Assembly (NCBI GenBank): GCA_015680905.1
Contig: CM027377.1
Location: forward strand, 86,943,001-87,007,000
DNA length: 64,000 bases
Direction: 5' to 3'
Origin: Coptis chinensis
Lineage: Eukaryota > Streptophyta > Magnoliopsida > Ranunculales > Ranunculaceae
Numbering within the stretch: position 1 is the stretch's first letter; each line of letters begins with the position of its first letter. Of this stretch, positions 45,817 to 56,813 are shown one piece after another. The notes under the pieces were generated by a model, which was not told where the DNA came from, did no database searches, and worked only from the letters and a program-made list of their open reading frames with translations. Both the position numbers and the translations under genes were made by a program.

Positions 45817-46083
45817 GTTTGTATTTTATTCCCCGTGTCATTATGGTGTGTTTTCACATCTCTGTACGTTGTTACATATTATTGTGATATTATATTTACA
45901 TCTTCCCTATTTTTCTACTTACAACATTTACGCCCCAAAAAAAAAAAAAAGGCACTCCTTGTAGTCACATGCCCTATTCTTCCCATCCACACTACATCCA
46001 CTTTTGCGCCTTGTTTTAGAAGATACACGTGGTCTAACTACCCTGTGACACCTCGATTCGTATTTTTTGCATCTTCGGATTGG

Positions 46084-46152
46084 TGCCTATTTATAGATAG
46101 GCTAGACACCTCTAAAATCTAATCTTCCCTTTTCCACTAAATCCAATCTTTA
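46084..46152 (+). promoter_or_regulatory. Promoter-like segment before ORF1 of element F
   Basis: TATTTATAGATAGG near 46089-46102, then a C/T/A leader of about 50 bases into ATG 46153. Parallel to 1297-1376 of G. Confidence 0.35.
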
Positions 46153-47246
46153 ATGGCCCTCACTCGAATTTTCGTGCCCGAGCAAAATTTTATGGAGAAT
46201 TTTCAAAGGGTCTATTTCTCCAATATTTTGATACTGAAATTTTACGTCGAGGATGGTTCCCTCTATTACATCATAAGGAGGCACTTTATTCCAGAGAATT
46301 GGTCCTGCTATTCTATAAACACGGTTATTTCCAAAACGGGCAATTATTTGTCTGTGCAAACGGTTGCAAGCGTGAATTGACTATGAAAATTATCTCCGAG
46401 GTACTTCAAATTCCCATTATGAACCAGGGGGTTCACCTTCAGGATTCACCATTCGACAACATCAGGCATCTGATGTTTGCAACTATCATTTACGGCGAAT
46501 ACAACCGGAAAAACCGCATTGTTTATCAGCGATCCTTACAAAGAAACCAATTATCTGTGATCCAATGGCTAGCTCATAATGTGCTCGGCACATCTAAGAC
46601 TTCCGAAATAACAAAACCCCTCCTCCATCTACTATGAGTCTTGCAGACTAAATGCAATGATTTTTGCATAATTAAATTTCTCTGGAACGCGATCGCATGT
46701 ACCAGGAAAAAGACAGCTCCTTTGCTAACCATTGTGACACTTATCATGATGCGTTAGGGTTTTCCTATTATTGCTTTTTATACACCTCTCAGAACAACTA
46801 ACATTTTCACCATTCACTTAGTTTGTATGAACGGTTTTTGGACTCCTGACGTTGCTAGGAAACATGTCGGTGCAGAAACCGGTGAAGCTTGTTCCACTGT
46901 CAACATCTTCACTGAAAATGTAATACACAACGTATTTAATCCTATGGAAGGCCTTCATCTAATTCACCAAGGACTAATTACATTATACACACATCAGAAC
47001 ATCATCATCACTAGTCTTCTTGAATTTCACGACCTGCGGACAATACAAGACGAGGAACAAGCACAATTCTTACACAGCCACAACCAATTCTTGGAAAATC
47101 ACACTCTCATAATAGAGAACCAAGCCGAGATTTACCAGACACAGAGCACCCTGTTGCAACGGGCTATTTCACGGATTGACGACATCGAGAATCTTATAAA
47201 TGGATTTCTCTCACAAAAGGATCCTCACCGTTACTTGGGTGCATGA
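46153..47246 (+). pseudogene. ORF1 of element F, least damaged copy
   Basis: It starts MALTRIFVPEQNF, sharing MALT with A. After a frame change near 46230 one frame runs to 47246 with stops at 46635 and 46757: RGWFPLLHHKEALYSRELVL, FYKHGYFQNGQLFVC, RSLQRNQLSVIQWLAHNVLG, then IHNVFNPMEGLHLIHQG and a long E/Q/H-rich helix ending HRYLGA. About 360 codons in all. No signal peptide or membrane span is seen, so it does not look like an envelope protein. The C-terminal helix suggests oligomerisation. Likely the family called putative plant transposon protein; this needs a profile search. Confidence 0.65.
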
Positions 47247-47422
47247 CATAATTTAGATTTTGCAATTTTATATTCTCTGTCATTTTCTTTTTAGTTGTTA
47301 ATATAGTGCAATTTTCCTATGGTTATAAATGTCATTTGTTTTTCCTTAGTCATTCCCATTGTATTCTAATTTTTGGTTTATCATTGTCTACATGTAGTAT
47401 CTTTCTTCACACATCTTCTACA
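47247..47422 (+). other. Spacer and leader between ORF1 and ORF2 of element F
   Basis: GGTTATAAATG near 47319-47329 precedes about 90 bases of T/C-rich leader before ATG 47423, the same pattern as before the other ORFs, though weak evidence by itself. Confidence 0.35.
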
Positions 47423-48400
47423 ATGGCATCTCCAAAGATTATTCCAGAACAATCTTTCCATGCTTTGCTGAATTCTCCTACAATGGACATCTTTTCAGAG
47501 ACTTCATCACCCAAGTTGGTTGGAACGTACTCCTTCATTCTACACCCTGAGCAGACATACTCTCCTGGTTTGGCAACTTATTTTTATGATCATATGGAGG
47601 ATCCACCTGCTATACATGGTTTCGTGTTTAATAGATTTGTAATCCGTATTGGTAACACCAGACACCTCTTTTATGAGCCAACTGTTGCTATGGCTTTGGA
47701 CCTTCCTTATATTCAGCCAGACATCCCCATTCAATACATCATACGAAATAACTTTAATGACTATTATTGGGAAGATTTTGCCACCCGTTATGGCGATGGC
47801 CTCGCCCAAGTCATTGAACGTGTAGAAGCTGGCCGATGGACATACAACACTATTCCACTAGCCAGTATGACCATGAATGTCGGGACTGCTATGTTGTTTA
47901 TCCTTCTAAACATCATGGGGGATTGGCAGTTCTCCACTGCATCCGTATCAGCTTGTAAGACTTTCCATGCTCTGTCCCAGCAACATACCGCCTTCGACAT
48001 CACAAACCTAGTAATTGAGAACCTTAAAAGGGCTCGGTTTTTTCGGTAGCACTATATCACTTTGCCAGTTATAGCATGCAGGATAATGAGGATGTACTTC
48101 CCACAGTTTACGGCCACTTTTCATGACTGGGTAAAGGTAGATTCTATGTGCATGATGAATAAGATAATTCGTTCTTTGTGATTACGGGTATGGCGGTGCC
48201 CTTCAAGGTATCTAAAGAAAGTTCATTGCTTCCCTACTGACGATAACATGATAGCTCATCTAGACACTTCTAGAAAGAGGAAGTGGAGCGAAGTCTGGAA
48301 GACTATGATAGATTGGCATGACGCAAAGGAATGACATTTCTATAAAGATGAAGCAAGAATGGACCTACCCCCAGTTCATAATTGGGGTAATGTGAGTTGA
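47423..48400 (+). pseudogene. ORF2 of element F, least damaged copy
   Basis: A single frame of about 325 codons with three in-frame stops (TAG 48047, TGA 48179, TGA 48332) and no frameshift. Key blocks: MASPKIIPEQSFHALLNSP, HPEQTYSPGLATYFYDH, LFYEPTVAMALDLPYIQPD, PLASMTMNVGTAMLFILLNI, DITNLVIENLKRARFF and, after the first stop, a C-terminal WSEVWKTMIDWHDAKE-like segment. ATG 47423 is chosen over upstream codons because G starts at the aligned ATG. No transmembrane segment or catalytic signature is evident. Its spread through A, D, F and G shows it was a stable gene of this group. Confidence 0.68.
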
Positions 48401-50144
48401 TGTACATATTTGTTTTAAGTTTTGATGTGAAAAATAAATAACCTAACAGTGTGCTTTCACTTTTATGTTGTATAATATATAGTGTGTTATCATAATTTTC
48501 TATGGAAGATGTCAGCTATATTTTTGCTCAAAGCCACTCAGGTATATTATTTCTTCCTTTTCACACTTTGAGGACACAACGTCCGACTGTTTGGGGGTGG
48601 TGATAACCATTCGCAAAAATTAACCATTCATAGTTGTATATAGTTTTATTTTACGTTTAAATAAGTGTATTTAGTGACAAAGTCAGCTCGTTTCCTTTTC
48701 TATGACGAAAAATATTTAGAAATCTCACCCTATTATTAGAATTAGGACTTGTTCTTAGAAACTTAAGTTAATACATATGCAATAGTTTTTACATCTTTTT
48801 ATGAATATTCATGCACTGACTATCATTAAATGTACATAGCAGTAAGTTTCTGGGACCCACGCTTAGACAACTTAATTTCCATATCATGTGAGAATCTAAC
48901 TAAATAGCCTCAAAATGTGTGATATGTGAGTAATGACTCAGAGGAGTAGTTTTCCGAATAGAGAAGTTTACATGTCTACTTATTTGATCACTACCCGAAT
49001 CCTAGGCGAGAATTTAGGCCTTCTTTGGATCGATATAGCCAAAAATTCACAACTGGAAAAAATAAATAAATAAAAAATAAATAAAAAAAAATTACCGCTA
49101 GTCGCCCCATTGAAACTTTCATTAACACTTTCTATTTCACCAAAAAATTCATTACCCATCTATTAACCACAAATAAATAAGCCTACCTAGATGATGAGTA
49201 TGAGAAATAGGATGAAGTGCAAAAAAATGAAAAGAAAAACTTGTCACAAATCAAAATCAGTTACCTACTTCAGAAGAAAAGAAAAAGAAGAATAGAAAAA
49301 TGTTTCCAAAAATCAAAAGAAATATCAAAGTTAGAATTTCCCCCAAAATCAAATCAAAAGGGAATACAAAAGCTTAAAAAGCCAAGTATTGAAACTCATG
49401 TTAGAAGTAGGAAAGAAAATAAGGATTTCTCTAGTATAAATATCTCGAAGACCTTATTCTCTCATACTTATTATTTTTTGAATTTTCCATTATATTTTCT
49501 TCTACACTACCACCTAAGCCCCATAAAACCTAATAAAGACTTCTAGCTCAATTAGGAGTAGGGTGGTATGATAATAAGTAGTAGATGTGAATTCTCGACC
49601 TTGGCTCCTCTAACTGTCATTGAGTATGTGAGGAAATGTGTGCCCACTACACACTGGAGTTAGCAGAATTTGAGTGGAAAAATGAGAGAGAAATTATGTT
49701 TCGACACATAACTGTGAGAACCTACTTAAGGACGCTATCCAAAGGATCCAAAAATGGCCCTGCTCGTACATTTCATTATAAAGATCACTGCATGCATGCT
49801 CATATGTAGATGTTTTGATTATTGTATGTATAATAACTTGAATTTCAAAAGAATTAGTCCTTATTTCTTCCGCTAGTGAGATGTATAGATATCTGAGATT
49901 AATTAAGGAAACAGGCCTTTGTTACTAAGTTGTTGTAGTATAAATGAAGTTTGTGAGTATCTTCTCTGGAAAACTCTCACGAGGCTATAACTCGTCCACT
50001 AGGGAATTCCTAGTGGTTCAAGGTCTTGTGGCATACGGTCAATGCAACCACACTCTGCGAAATGAGATTTAGTTTAGGACAACATATTTTTGGCTACTTA
50101 TCATTTTAATGTCTCTTCTTTGCTTGAGGACAAGCAAAGTGTTG
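48401..50144 (+). other. 3' non-coding region of element F
   Basis: TTTGAGGACACAACG (48567-48581) and TTTGGGGGTGG (48590-48600) lie 1.55 kb upstream of the terminal tract. The interval has an A-rich stretch, the CTCAATTAGGAGTA block, a GTGTGCCCACT block (49640-49650), the hairpin at 49996-50016 and GAGGACAAGC at 50127. The A-rich stretch can be read as a lysine-rich 109-codon ORF (49217-49546) but is non-coding in the homologues. Confidence 0.65.
49996..50016 (+). other. Conserved small hairpin in the 3' non-coding region (F copy)
   Basis: Perfect arms CCACTAG and CTAGTGG around GGAATTC, identical to the E copy. Confidence 0.65.
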
Positions 50145-50155
50145 TTTGGGGGTGG
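50145..50155 (+). promoter_or_regulatory. Polypurine tract of element F
   Basis: TTTGGGGGTGG two bases before the LTR start at 50158. Confidence 0.82.
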
Positions 50156-50157
50156 TG

Positions 50158-51882
50158 TGATAAGCACCCAAAACTGTAATACTAAACCCTGTAAAGACAT
50201 AGTGTTTTGGTTAATTATGTGTTTAATAATCATGAAATAATTATATTTTCATACTTTTGCATGTTTTCGTAGTTAACGTGAATATGATGATAAAACATAC
50301 ATCGAAGTACGGGAATACTGTAATACTTGAAGTCTTCCCACTCCGCCACAGTGAAGCCCAACAAAGCCTGACTAGAGCCGAAGATTCCAAAGGGACAAAA
50401 CCAGGGCAGGACGGGTCCATATGTAAAGAAACATCAAACTTTCGAAGCTCACATCTTTCAAACTTGGACGCCGACTTCGGCTAGTGAACTGCCAGAGCAA
50501 CCAGGGCGACGAACTCTACGCAAAGATAGAAAGTTGTAAAAATGCCAAAATTGGCACCGCCACTAGACACAACACGTGGACCCACTCTGCGGGCCCAAAA
50601 GGCATGACAAGTCAGCATAGGCAGGTGGCAAGTGATGGTCATAATTTTGTGCCACCTTGCAAAAGGAAAGGACGGATCAATTCAATGTTTGAATTGATTT
50701 TCACAAAGGACAAAACAAAATTAAAACACAAAAAGACAATGTTATAAAAAAGTTTGCTTTTATATGAAACAAAAGGACAAACTTTTGGAAACAAGGTTTG
50801 GTTGTTTTACCAAAAGAGGAATTAATGGACTTTGGCTTCACGGGAAGGGACCAAGCTATATATATCAGAAAGGGTCTTCAGTTTTGAGTTGGCCAGTTTT
50901 AGTTTTTAGTTTAGACCATAGTCTGTAGCTTTTATATTCTGGCAGTTAGTTTCATTCTATATTTTCTCCTTCCATTAGTTTTCAAAGCTTCAATACTGTA
51001 AGTCCTTCTTCTTAATAAAAGTCATTTCTTTTCAAGTTTAATTCATGTTCTGCATTTACTTATTTATTGTATACAACAAGTTCAATTATTCATCCAATGA
51101 CCATAAGCTAAAACCCACATAGGGGGAGGGTTATGATGCTTGTGTGAGGATCTGGATTGACACTTTAATGTTCCAAAATCACTGCTTAGGAATTAGGTGT
51201 AGATTATACATCCAGTCCCAAAATGATTGAGACTGTACAAGTTTGGAGTGATGATGCTCCAGAACAGTCTCGCAAGAGACCCAAAATGTTTCGCGCTAGA
51301 CTCTATGGTGTTAGACAGCTCTCTGATTTGTCTAGCTGATGTAGAATCGAAACAGGAGCTGAAATGATATTTCAGAGATGGAATTTTAGTTTAACTTCTT
51401 ACGCTAGTGAGATGAGCCCAGAGATGCGTGCATCTCGCTAGGGATCGATACTCGACGTCGTCTCGGGTTTGTCTATGAACTCGAGACGAATTAGAGTTGT
51501 AGTGATATGGCACTCAAACTATTGTAACTGATTCTTGCATGAGTACGGTTTACCCTTTCCCCTGTTTCTCTATCTCTATTATCAGCGTCGAAATCATTGT
51601 TATTAATTTACATTACTTGCATTACCGTTAATTTACTTAAACTAACTAAATAACCTAAAATCCTACTCACCAAATGTTGTATATCCAGTTGTAAACCTTG
51701 TCGAGCCCTAAGCTATGGACGATGCCTTACTCGACCTATCCTACAAACCCACGTGAGTAAGGTAACTTGATTAAACGGACGACTAACAGACTTTGGACTT
51801 TGGGCTTCAGACTTCGGACTTCGGACTTCGGACTGTGGACCTCGGACTTAAGTAAACCAAATAAGAAATTACAATTTTATCA
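50158..51882 (+). repeat. 3' LTR of element F (1725 bp)
   Basis: It starts TGATAAGCACCC and ends ACAATTTTATCA. No primer site follows, so this is the 3' LTR. TATATATA at 50852-50859 is a likely promoter box. Short GGACTTCG repeats at 51790-51850. Same family as the LTRs of B and E. Confidence 0.87.
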
Positions 51883-52552
51883 TTAATCTAGTACGGTTTG
51901 AAGCTAATGCACCTCAGTGGAGGAACTAAATGCCTTATTATTATTGAATTGGAAGCTAAAACGCCTCAGTAGAGGAACTACCTGCCTTAATTATTATATT
52001 TAAAAATGTTGTATTATTCGTTGGAACTTAAGGAGCCTCGGTGGAGGAATTAACTGCCTTATTAATTATCTATATATATGTATAAGTATGATTTGTATTT
52101 TATGGCTACTCATACCAGCATTGTTTATAATGCTGACCTGATTTGCATGTTTGCTTATCGAGTGTGTTTATAAAATGAACATAGTCGATAAGTCTTGACA
52201 AGATTAGTGTTGAAGAAGGTTGATTGCTGCTTGTGGTTTGCGTTAGCGTCTCATTATAGAATATGTTTTGTTTTCCCTTAAGGTGCAATATATTTTCAGT
52301 TGAGACAATGTTTTTATATTTTCAGTTGTAATTATAATTGAAACGATGTTTAAGGAGAAGTTTGTAACTTAATCATATTTGAGAATTTTGTAATGTAGAG
52401 GTTTTTAAAAAAAATTTTTATTGGTTTCAAATTATTGGAATAATCAAACGGATAATGGGTTTTTGGAAGTTGAGAGTGCATCACACCTCAAAAATCGAAG
52501 AGTCGGGAACAAATATTGTTTTTCCAATTTTGTCGAAATTCAGGATGTGACA
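51883..52552 (+). repeat. 3' part of the 5' LTR of the chromovirus-like element
   Basis: It ends GGATGTGACA. It contains three tandem units of about 64 bp (51898-52065), each with a GAAGCTAA-like start, CTCAGTGGAGGAACTA and TGCCTTA. The 5' part of the LTR is missing because element F lies there. Confidence 0.6.
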
Positions 52553-52555
52553 GTT

Positions 52556-52568
52556 TGGTATCAGAACC
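52556..52568 (+). promoter_or_regulatory. Primer binding site, initiator tRNA-Met type
   Basis: TGGTATCAGAACC starts three bases after the LTR end. TGGTATCAGAGC is the usual sequence complementary to the 3' end of initiator tRNA-Met. Confidence 0.8.
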
Positions 52569-55232
52569 TTTAGTTAACTTAGACTTTGGTGAGTCAAAGT
52601 GATCCTCCGATTATGGTTTATGGGTAATGTTTCGGAAATATTATTTTCAAAACTATTTATGCTAGTTGTTTTATTTTTATAAAGAAAAAAAAAATGAAGG
52701 TAGTCAATATTTTTATTGATTTGTTTGTATGTATAATGTGTATATTTATATTAATTATTTTTGTGGAGTGCATGTGAATTTTTTATTTTTATTTTTCTTA
52801 TCATATGAGGAGTAGTTATATTTATTATATGTTAATTATTAGTGTTTTTTACCAAAATATTGTGTGCTGCTATAATGTTATTTTATTGTTGGTGTTCATT
52901 TTCATATGGATTATTGATTAAGTACGACAACATATTTATGAACTTTGTATTTGAGTGTTATATTATTGTTTAAGAAACAATGAGATATTTTAATCTATAT
53001 TGAATGAGCTGCATTAGTTGATGACTTTATGACGTACTAAATAAGTGAGGAACTAATTGCCTATGTGTTAGAGGAACTATCTCATCTCACTCATACACTT
53101 TTAATGAATGAATAGTGTTGTAAAGTATAAGAGATTAATTTGTTAGATGTGATTAGTTAGAAATAGAAAGAAAAATAAATAAAACATACATGTATTCCTT
53201 TTGATATGTGTATACTTGCGTATACACACTTTCTTATTTTATTGTATATAGATGAACTATTATCGTGTGTATATAATGATAATATTGTTTCACCAATAAG
53301 ACATGCATGTGTAGGTTGTTTTTTTAATGCCACGTTATTAATGATTAATTAAAATAGTTGTGATAATTGTTAGTAGTAAACCATATTTAAATTTATGTAG
53401 ACGATGTCTTAATATAATGATGATCTTACTTCAACAACAAACAAATTTTTTATTTTGTCTTATATGTGTGTTTCGTTCCTATAAATTATGACATGATTGA
53501 CTAATATTGTTACAGTAGTTTCACATTGATTTTTGCATCTTCAGGTATTTTTAAACATATGTCTTGGATTTATTGTTCTTAATTAATATATTGAACTTTG
53601 TTCATGCCAATATAACTTATTGTTGGTGATATATTAGAAGTGAGTTTATATTATCTTAATTTTTTTTAAATTCGTGTTATACGGTAGCAAGTATTATTTT
53701 AATTGCCATTGTATATGGAGATTAATTTTTGAATCTATTCTTTGTTTAAAATTAAGAATTTGTAATAATAATAATAACAATGAACGTTGATTATTTATTC
53801 TTAATTGTTTTGTTTCAGTCTATGTAATTTTGATAGATGGATATGAAGAATTATTTTTGGAATATGTGTTATATTTGATTTAGTTGTATGCATGAATTAA
53901 GATTCAATGGTTGTTTTAAATTTAATATTTATGATTTATATAGCTTTAAATGATTTATTTTTGCTTTGCTAAAATGAGAGTATTATATGTTTGATTGTTT
54001 ATCTTTGTCTCATATTGATGAATTATAATTGCATAAACTTAAGTTAGAGTTCCTTAATATTTTGTTTAACAATACAAAGAAATAATATTTGTAGATACAA
54101 TAAAATAATAAAATAAAAGGGTTTTTGATAGCATGACTAAAGTAAATATAAAGTTTTATTGTGTGAGGTTGTTATTATCATATGACATTTCAATAAATTT
54201 CACATGTATAATAATTAGTGTAATTCATCCATTCTCTATAACTTTTGTTGACTAATTAATTTTATTCTTGTGTGATTAAAATGTGTTAGTGTATCGAAGT
54301 TTTCTTATACATTTAAATCCATGGTATATCATAGTGAGTAGTCCTGAAACAAACTACAAATTATATGCATTTTGTTATTTCAATTTTCTTATGAAATACG
54401 TAGTATGTCCGTTGCTTAGATTGTCATCCATGATAATAAGAGAAACTTGATTTGTTTGTTTAGTAAGAAAAAAAAAGTTTACTAGTAAAAGAAAATAATT
54501 TTTGATATATTAATGAGAAGAAATTGATGTAAAATTGGATAAGAGTATTTTAATGCGTTTTGTTGATAATATGAACACAAAGAAAAAAAAAGGATACCAT
54601 GTTCTAGAATATTTATGCGTTATTGATGACGATACATTGGTGTTTAGAGTAGTGAACGTTATTGATTCATATTATTGTCTGTATTTTTAATTAGATGTTT
54701 CCCTTTCGATTTGACTAATATGATACGGGAGTATGCATAATTAATATGTTTGAGATTTTTTTTTTTATTGTAGTTTCAATGACATGAGTGACCTTTTCTT
54801 TTGTGTGTTAGGATACTAATTTTCTTTTGTGCATGATAATAATAATAATAAAACTCCCTAATGTTTTATGAAGGGATGAGCTTATCCCACATTATTGATT
54901 AGTTTAAGTAGAATATTATTTTTTGTAGAGCTTACTACGTGTCAAGAAACTACATGCTAAAGAGAAATGATATATTTATCTTGTGTTTAAGTGAAAGTAA
55001 TAATTTGTTTTAATGTAGACATTTAAACTATATATAATAGATTTTGTTACGACATGAGGACATATATTTTGGAATTGTTTAAAAAAAAAATTATATCAAC
55101 ATTATCTTGCTTAAGTTTAATCTCTGTACATTCTTGAGTATGTTCTAATTTAATAACTAATATTATTATTCATATAACTTACCTTACTTTCGAATGAATC
55201 TCAAGACGAGATTCTTTTGAGATGTGTATAAC
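52569..55232 (+). other. AT-rich ORF-free interior of the chromovirus-like element
   Basis: 2.66 kb with no reading frame above 60 codons on either strand and no recognisable gag or pol. Single-base runs and TAAT-type simple sequence are frequent. A GAGGAACTAATTGCCT segment at 53047-53062 resembles the tandem unit in the LTR. Confidence 0.55.
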
Positions 55233-55337
55233 TGTAAAACCCCTATTTCTTTTTATACATTATTATTTTACAATATTTAGTATTTTTGGATTAGATATTT
55301 AATGCATGGTCAATATGCTAGAAAAATTTAGTCAATA
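55233..55337 (+). repeat. Start of the 3' LTR of the chromovirus-like element
   Basis: TGTAAAACCCCTATTTC, a common start for Tekay-type LTRs. After about 100 bases it runs into the minisatellite, so the array may lie within the LTR. The 5' copy cannot confirm this because its start is missing. Confidence 0.5.
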
Positions 55338-55584
55338 TGCATGCCCAAGGTACCCACGCCCATGTACAAGGGTCCACGTCCAACCATCCAAGCGTGTAAG
55401 CACCCACAACCAAGCGCCGAAGCGCCCGCACCCAAGGCGTCCCCGTATAAGTGCCCAAGTCCAAGCGTCCAAGCGCCCAAGTGCCCAACCCCATGCATCC
55501 AAGCGTCCAAGTGCTCGCGCCCAAGGCGTCCACGTCCAAGTGCCCAAGGTACCCATGCCCATACACAATCATCCACATCTAACC
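55338..55584 (-). repeat. GC-rich minisatellite, left arm (inverted orientation)
   Basis: Units of about 10 bp, CCAAGCGCCC/TCCAAGCGTC, that are the reverse complement of the array at 56814-59480. Frames are open in all six directions because of composition and unit structure, which is not evidence for genes. Confidence 0.88.
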
Positions 55585-56813
55585 TGTAGGAACCGTTATG
55601 GTTGCAACGAATGATCTACGAACTGCGAAAACCCATGCGCAGCGAAATAAAGGGTTCTCACAATTTTGGATAGAAATTTATACCTTTTAATAAGCTGTGA
55701 TAACTCTGAGAATCCAAGCTCTATGAAATCAGCAACCTCTTGATCTTCTGTTGTATTCATATCCTTAGAATGGACGTTGTGTGGGCAATGATCTACCAAC
55801 CCTTTCTCTTTCTCTTTCCTTGCCTCTCTTTTTCAACCAAGTGAATAGTGAATTTTGGCCAAGAAGAAAGGTTTATATTTATAGGCTACAACAGGGACCA
55901 TGAGGAGAAATTAGGGTTGGGCCTCCTGGTGGGCTTGGGCTTCCCATGTTCGCCCAGAAAATACGACCCAAGTCCGTCAACAAATGGCTTATTCCACTAA
56001 AGGCCATTATTGTACTACCGCCCTAATCCCAAATTACGTGTTACATTTATGGGCTCCATATTATATGCTTGTTGATCTCCCCGTGTTTAAGATATCGAAT
56101 GCCCGTTGATTAAGTCAAGTTACTGACAACTAGATTAATCAACTTCTTATGTCCTTGAGTAATACCACTCAACCTCATTGTCATGTCAGATTAAATCCAC
56201 CTGCAGGGTTTACATGACAATCCTTATGAGCTCCTCAAGGGGACATCATCAGCCCGACTTCCTGTGGTTCATGGATTCCTTCTATAATCAACAGCACACC
56301 TTACATACAATGTCATTACCCAATCCATCGAGTTTGCTGATTCACAAATGAATCTCACTCATTGATGATTTAAAGCAATGTACAATGCATGTAAGTGCTC
56401 GTTATTGTATCAGGATTAAGAGGACAAGCATCCATAATAACAGAGGTGTTTGTTCTCTTATATAGTCAGCATAAAGAGAAAAAACCTCACTTGGTCCTGT
56501 TCAATATACATAAAGTGTACTAGTGTAATCCTGTAGTCAAGATAGACTAATACCAGATTATACTACAACCGTACCAATGGTTTGTCCAAATCCATCTAGG
56601 TTGTGAACATTTACTTATACTTTATAATGTACTGATGATATGATCTTTTGTGTGTCACCACACACCATATCATCTACAACATAAAGTATTAGATACATGC
56701 ATATAACTAATAACATATATAATATACATAACATTTGCCCATATAATTCTCATTCAAAATATAAAGAATTATCGTTAATACAAAAGTAATGCTTTTAGTA
56801 TATAACCCTATCA
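55585..56813 (-). repeat. Solo LTR 3 (1229 bp) at an inversion point of the minisatellite
   Basis: The reverse complement of the solo LTRs at 4327 and 7437, with complete TG...CA ends (plus strand TGTAGGAACCG ... CCCTATCA). The five flanking bases differ (TAACC at left, GTGGG at right), and the minisatellite on its two sides runs in opposite directions. Confidence 0.88.

Larger units (their letters stand above)
44866..51882 (+). mobile_element. Element F: 3' half of an Athila-like element with complete 3' LTR
   Basis: Order: ORF0 tail, promoter-like segment, tiny ORF, ORF1, ORF2, 3' non-coding region, purine tract, LTR. It is the best reference for decoding G. The 5' half including gag-pol is missing; element D abuts at 44865, so D probably inserted into F and the left part was then lost with the rearrangement at 28325. 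The LTR family is that of B and E. Confidence 0.8.
51883..55337 (+). mobile_element. Chromovirus-like LTR element with AT-rich non-coding interior
   Basis: An LTR ending GGATGTGACA at 52552 is followed by an initiator-tRNA-Met-type primer site. At 55191-55232 the sequence reads GAATCTCAAGACGAGATTC then CTTTTGAG and TGTAAAACCCC, which is how the 3' end of Tekay-like chromoviruses joins the 3' LTR. Between them are 2.7 kb with no ORF and strongly AT-rich. Element F sits inside the 5' LTR. It resembles a LARD-type non-autonomous derivative, or a heavily decayed copy. Group assignment is from remembered end motifs. Confidence 0.6.

Noticed and set aside
46153..48400. ORF1 or ORF2 as a classical envelope glycoprotein
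   Set aside because: No signal peptide, furin-type site or membrane anchor is seen in either; only the separate tiny ORF has a hydrophobic span.
49217..49546. Lysine-rich 109-codon frame (and 26679-26873)
   Set aside because: It lies in an A-rich part of the 3' non-coding region; homologous intervals in D and G are not open in this frame.
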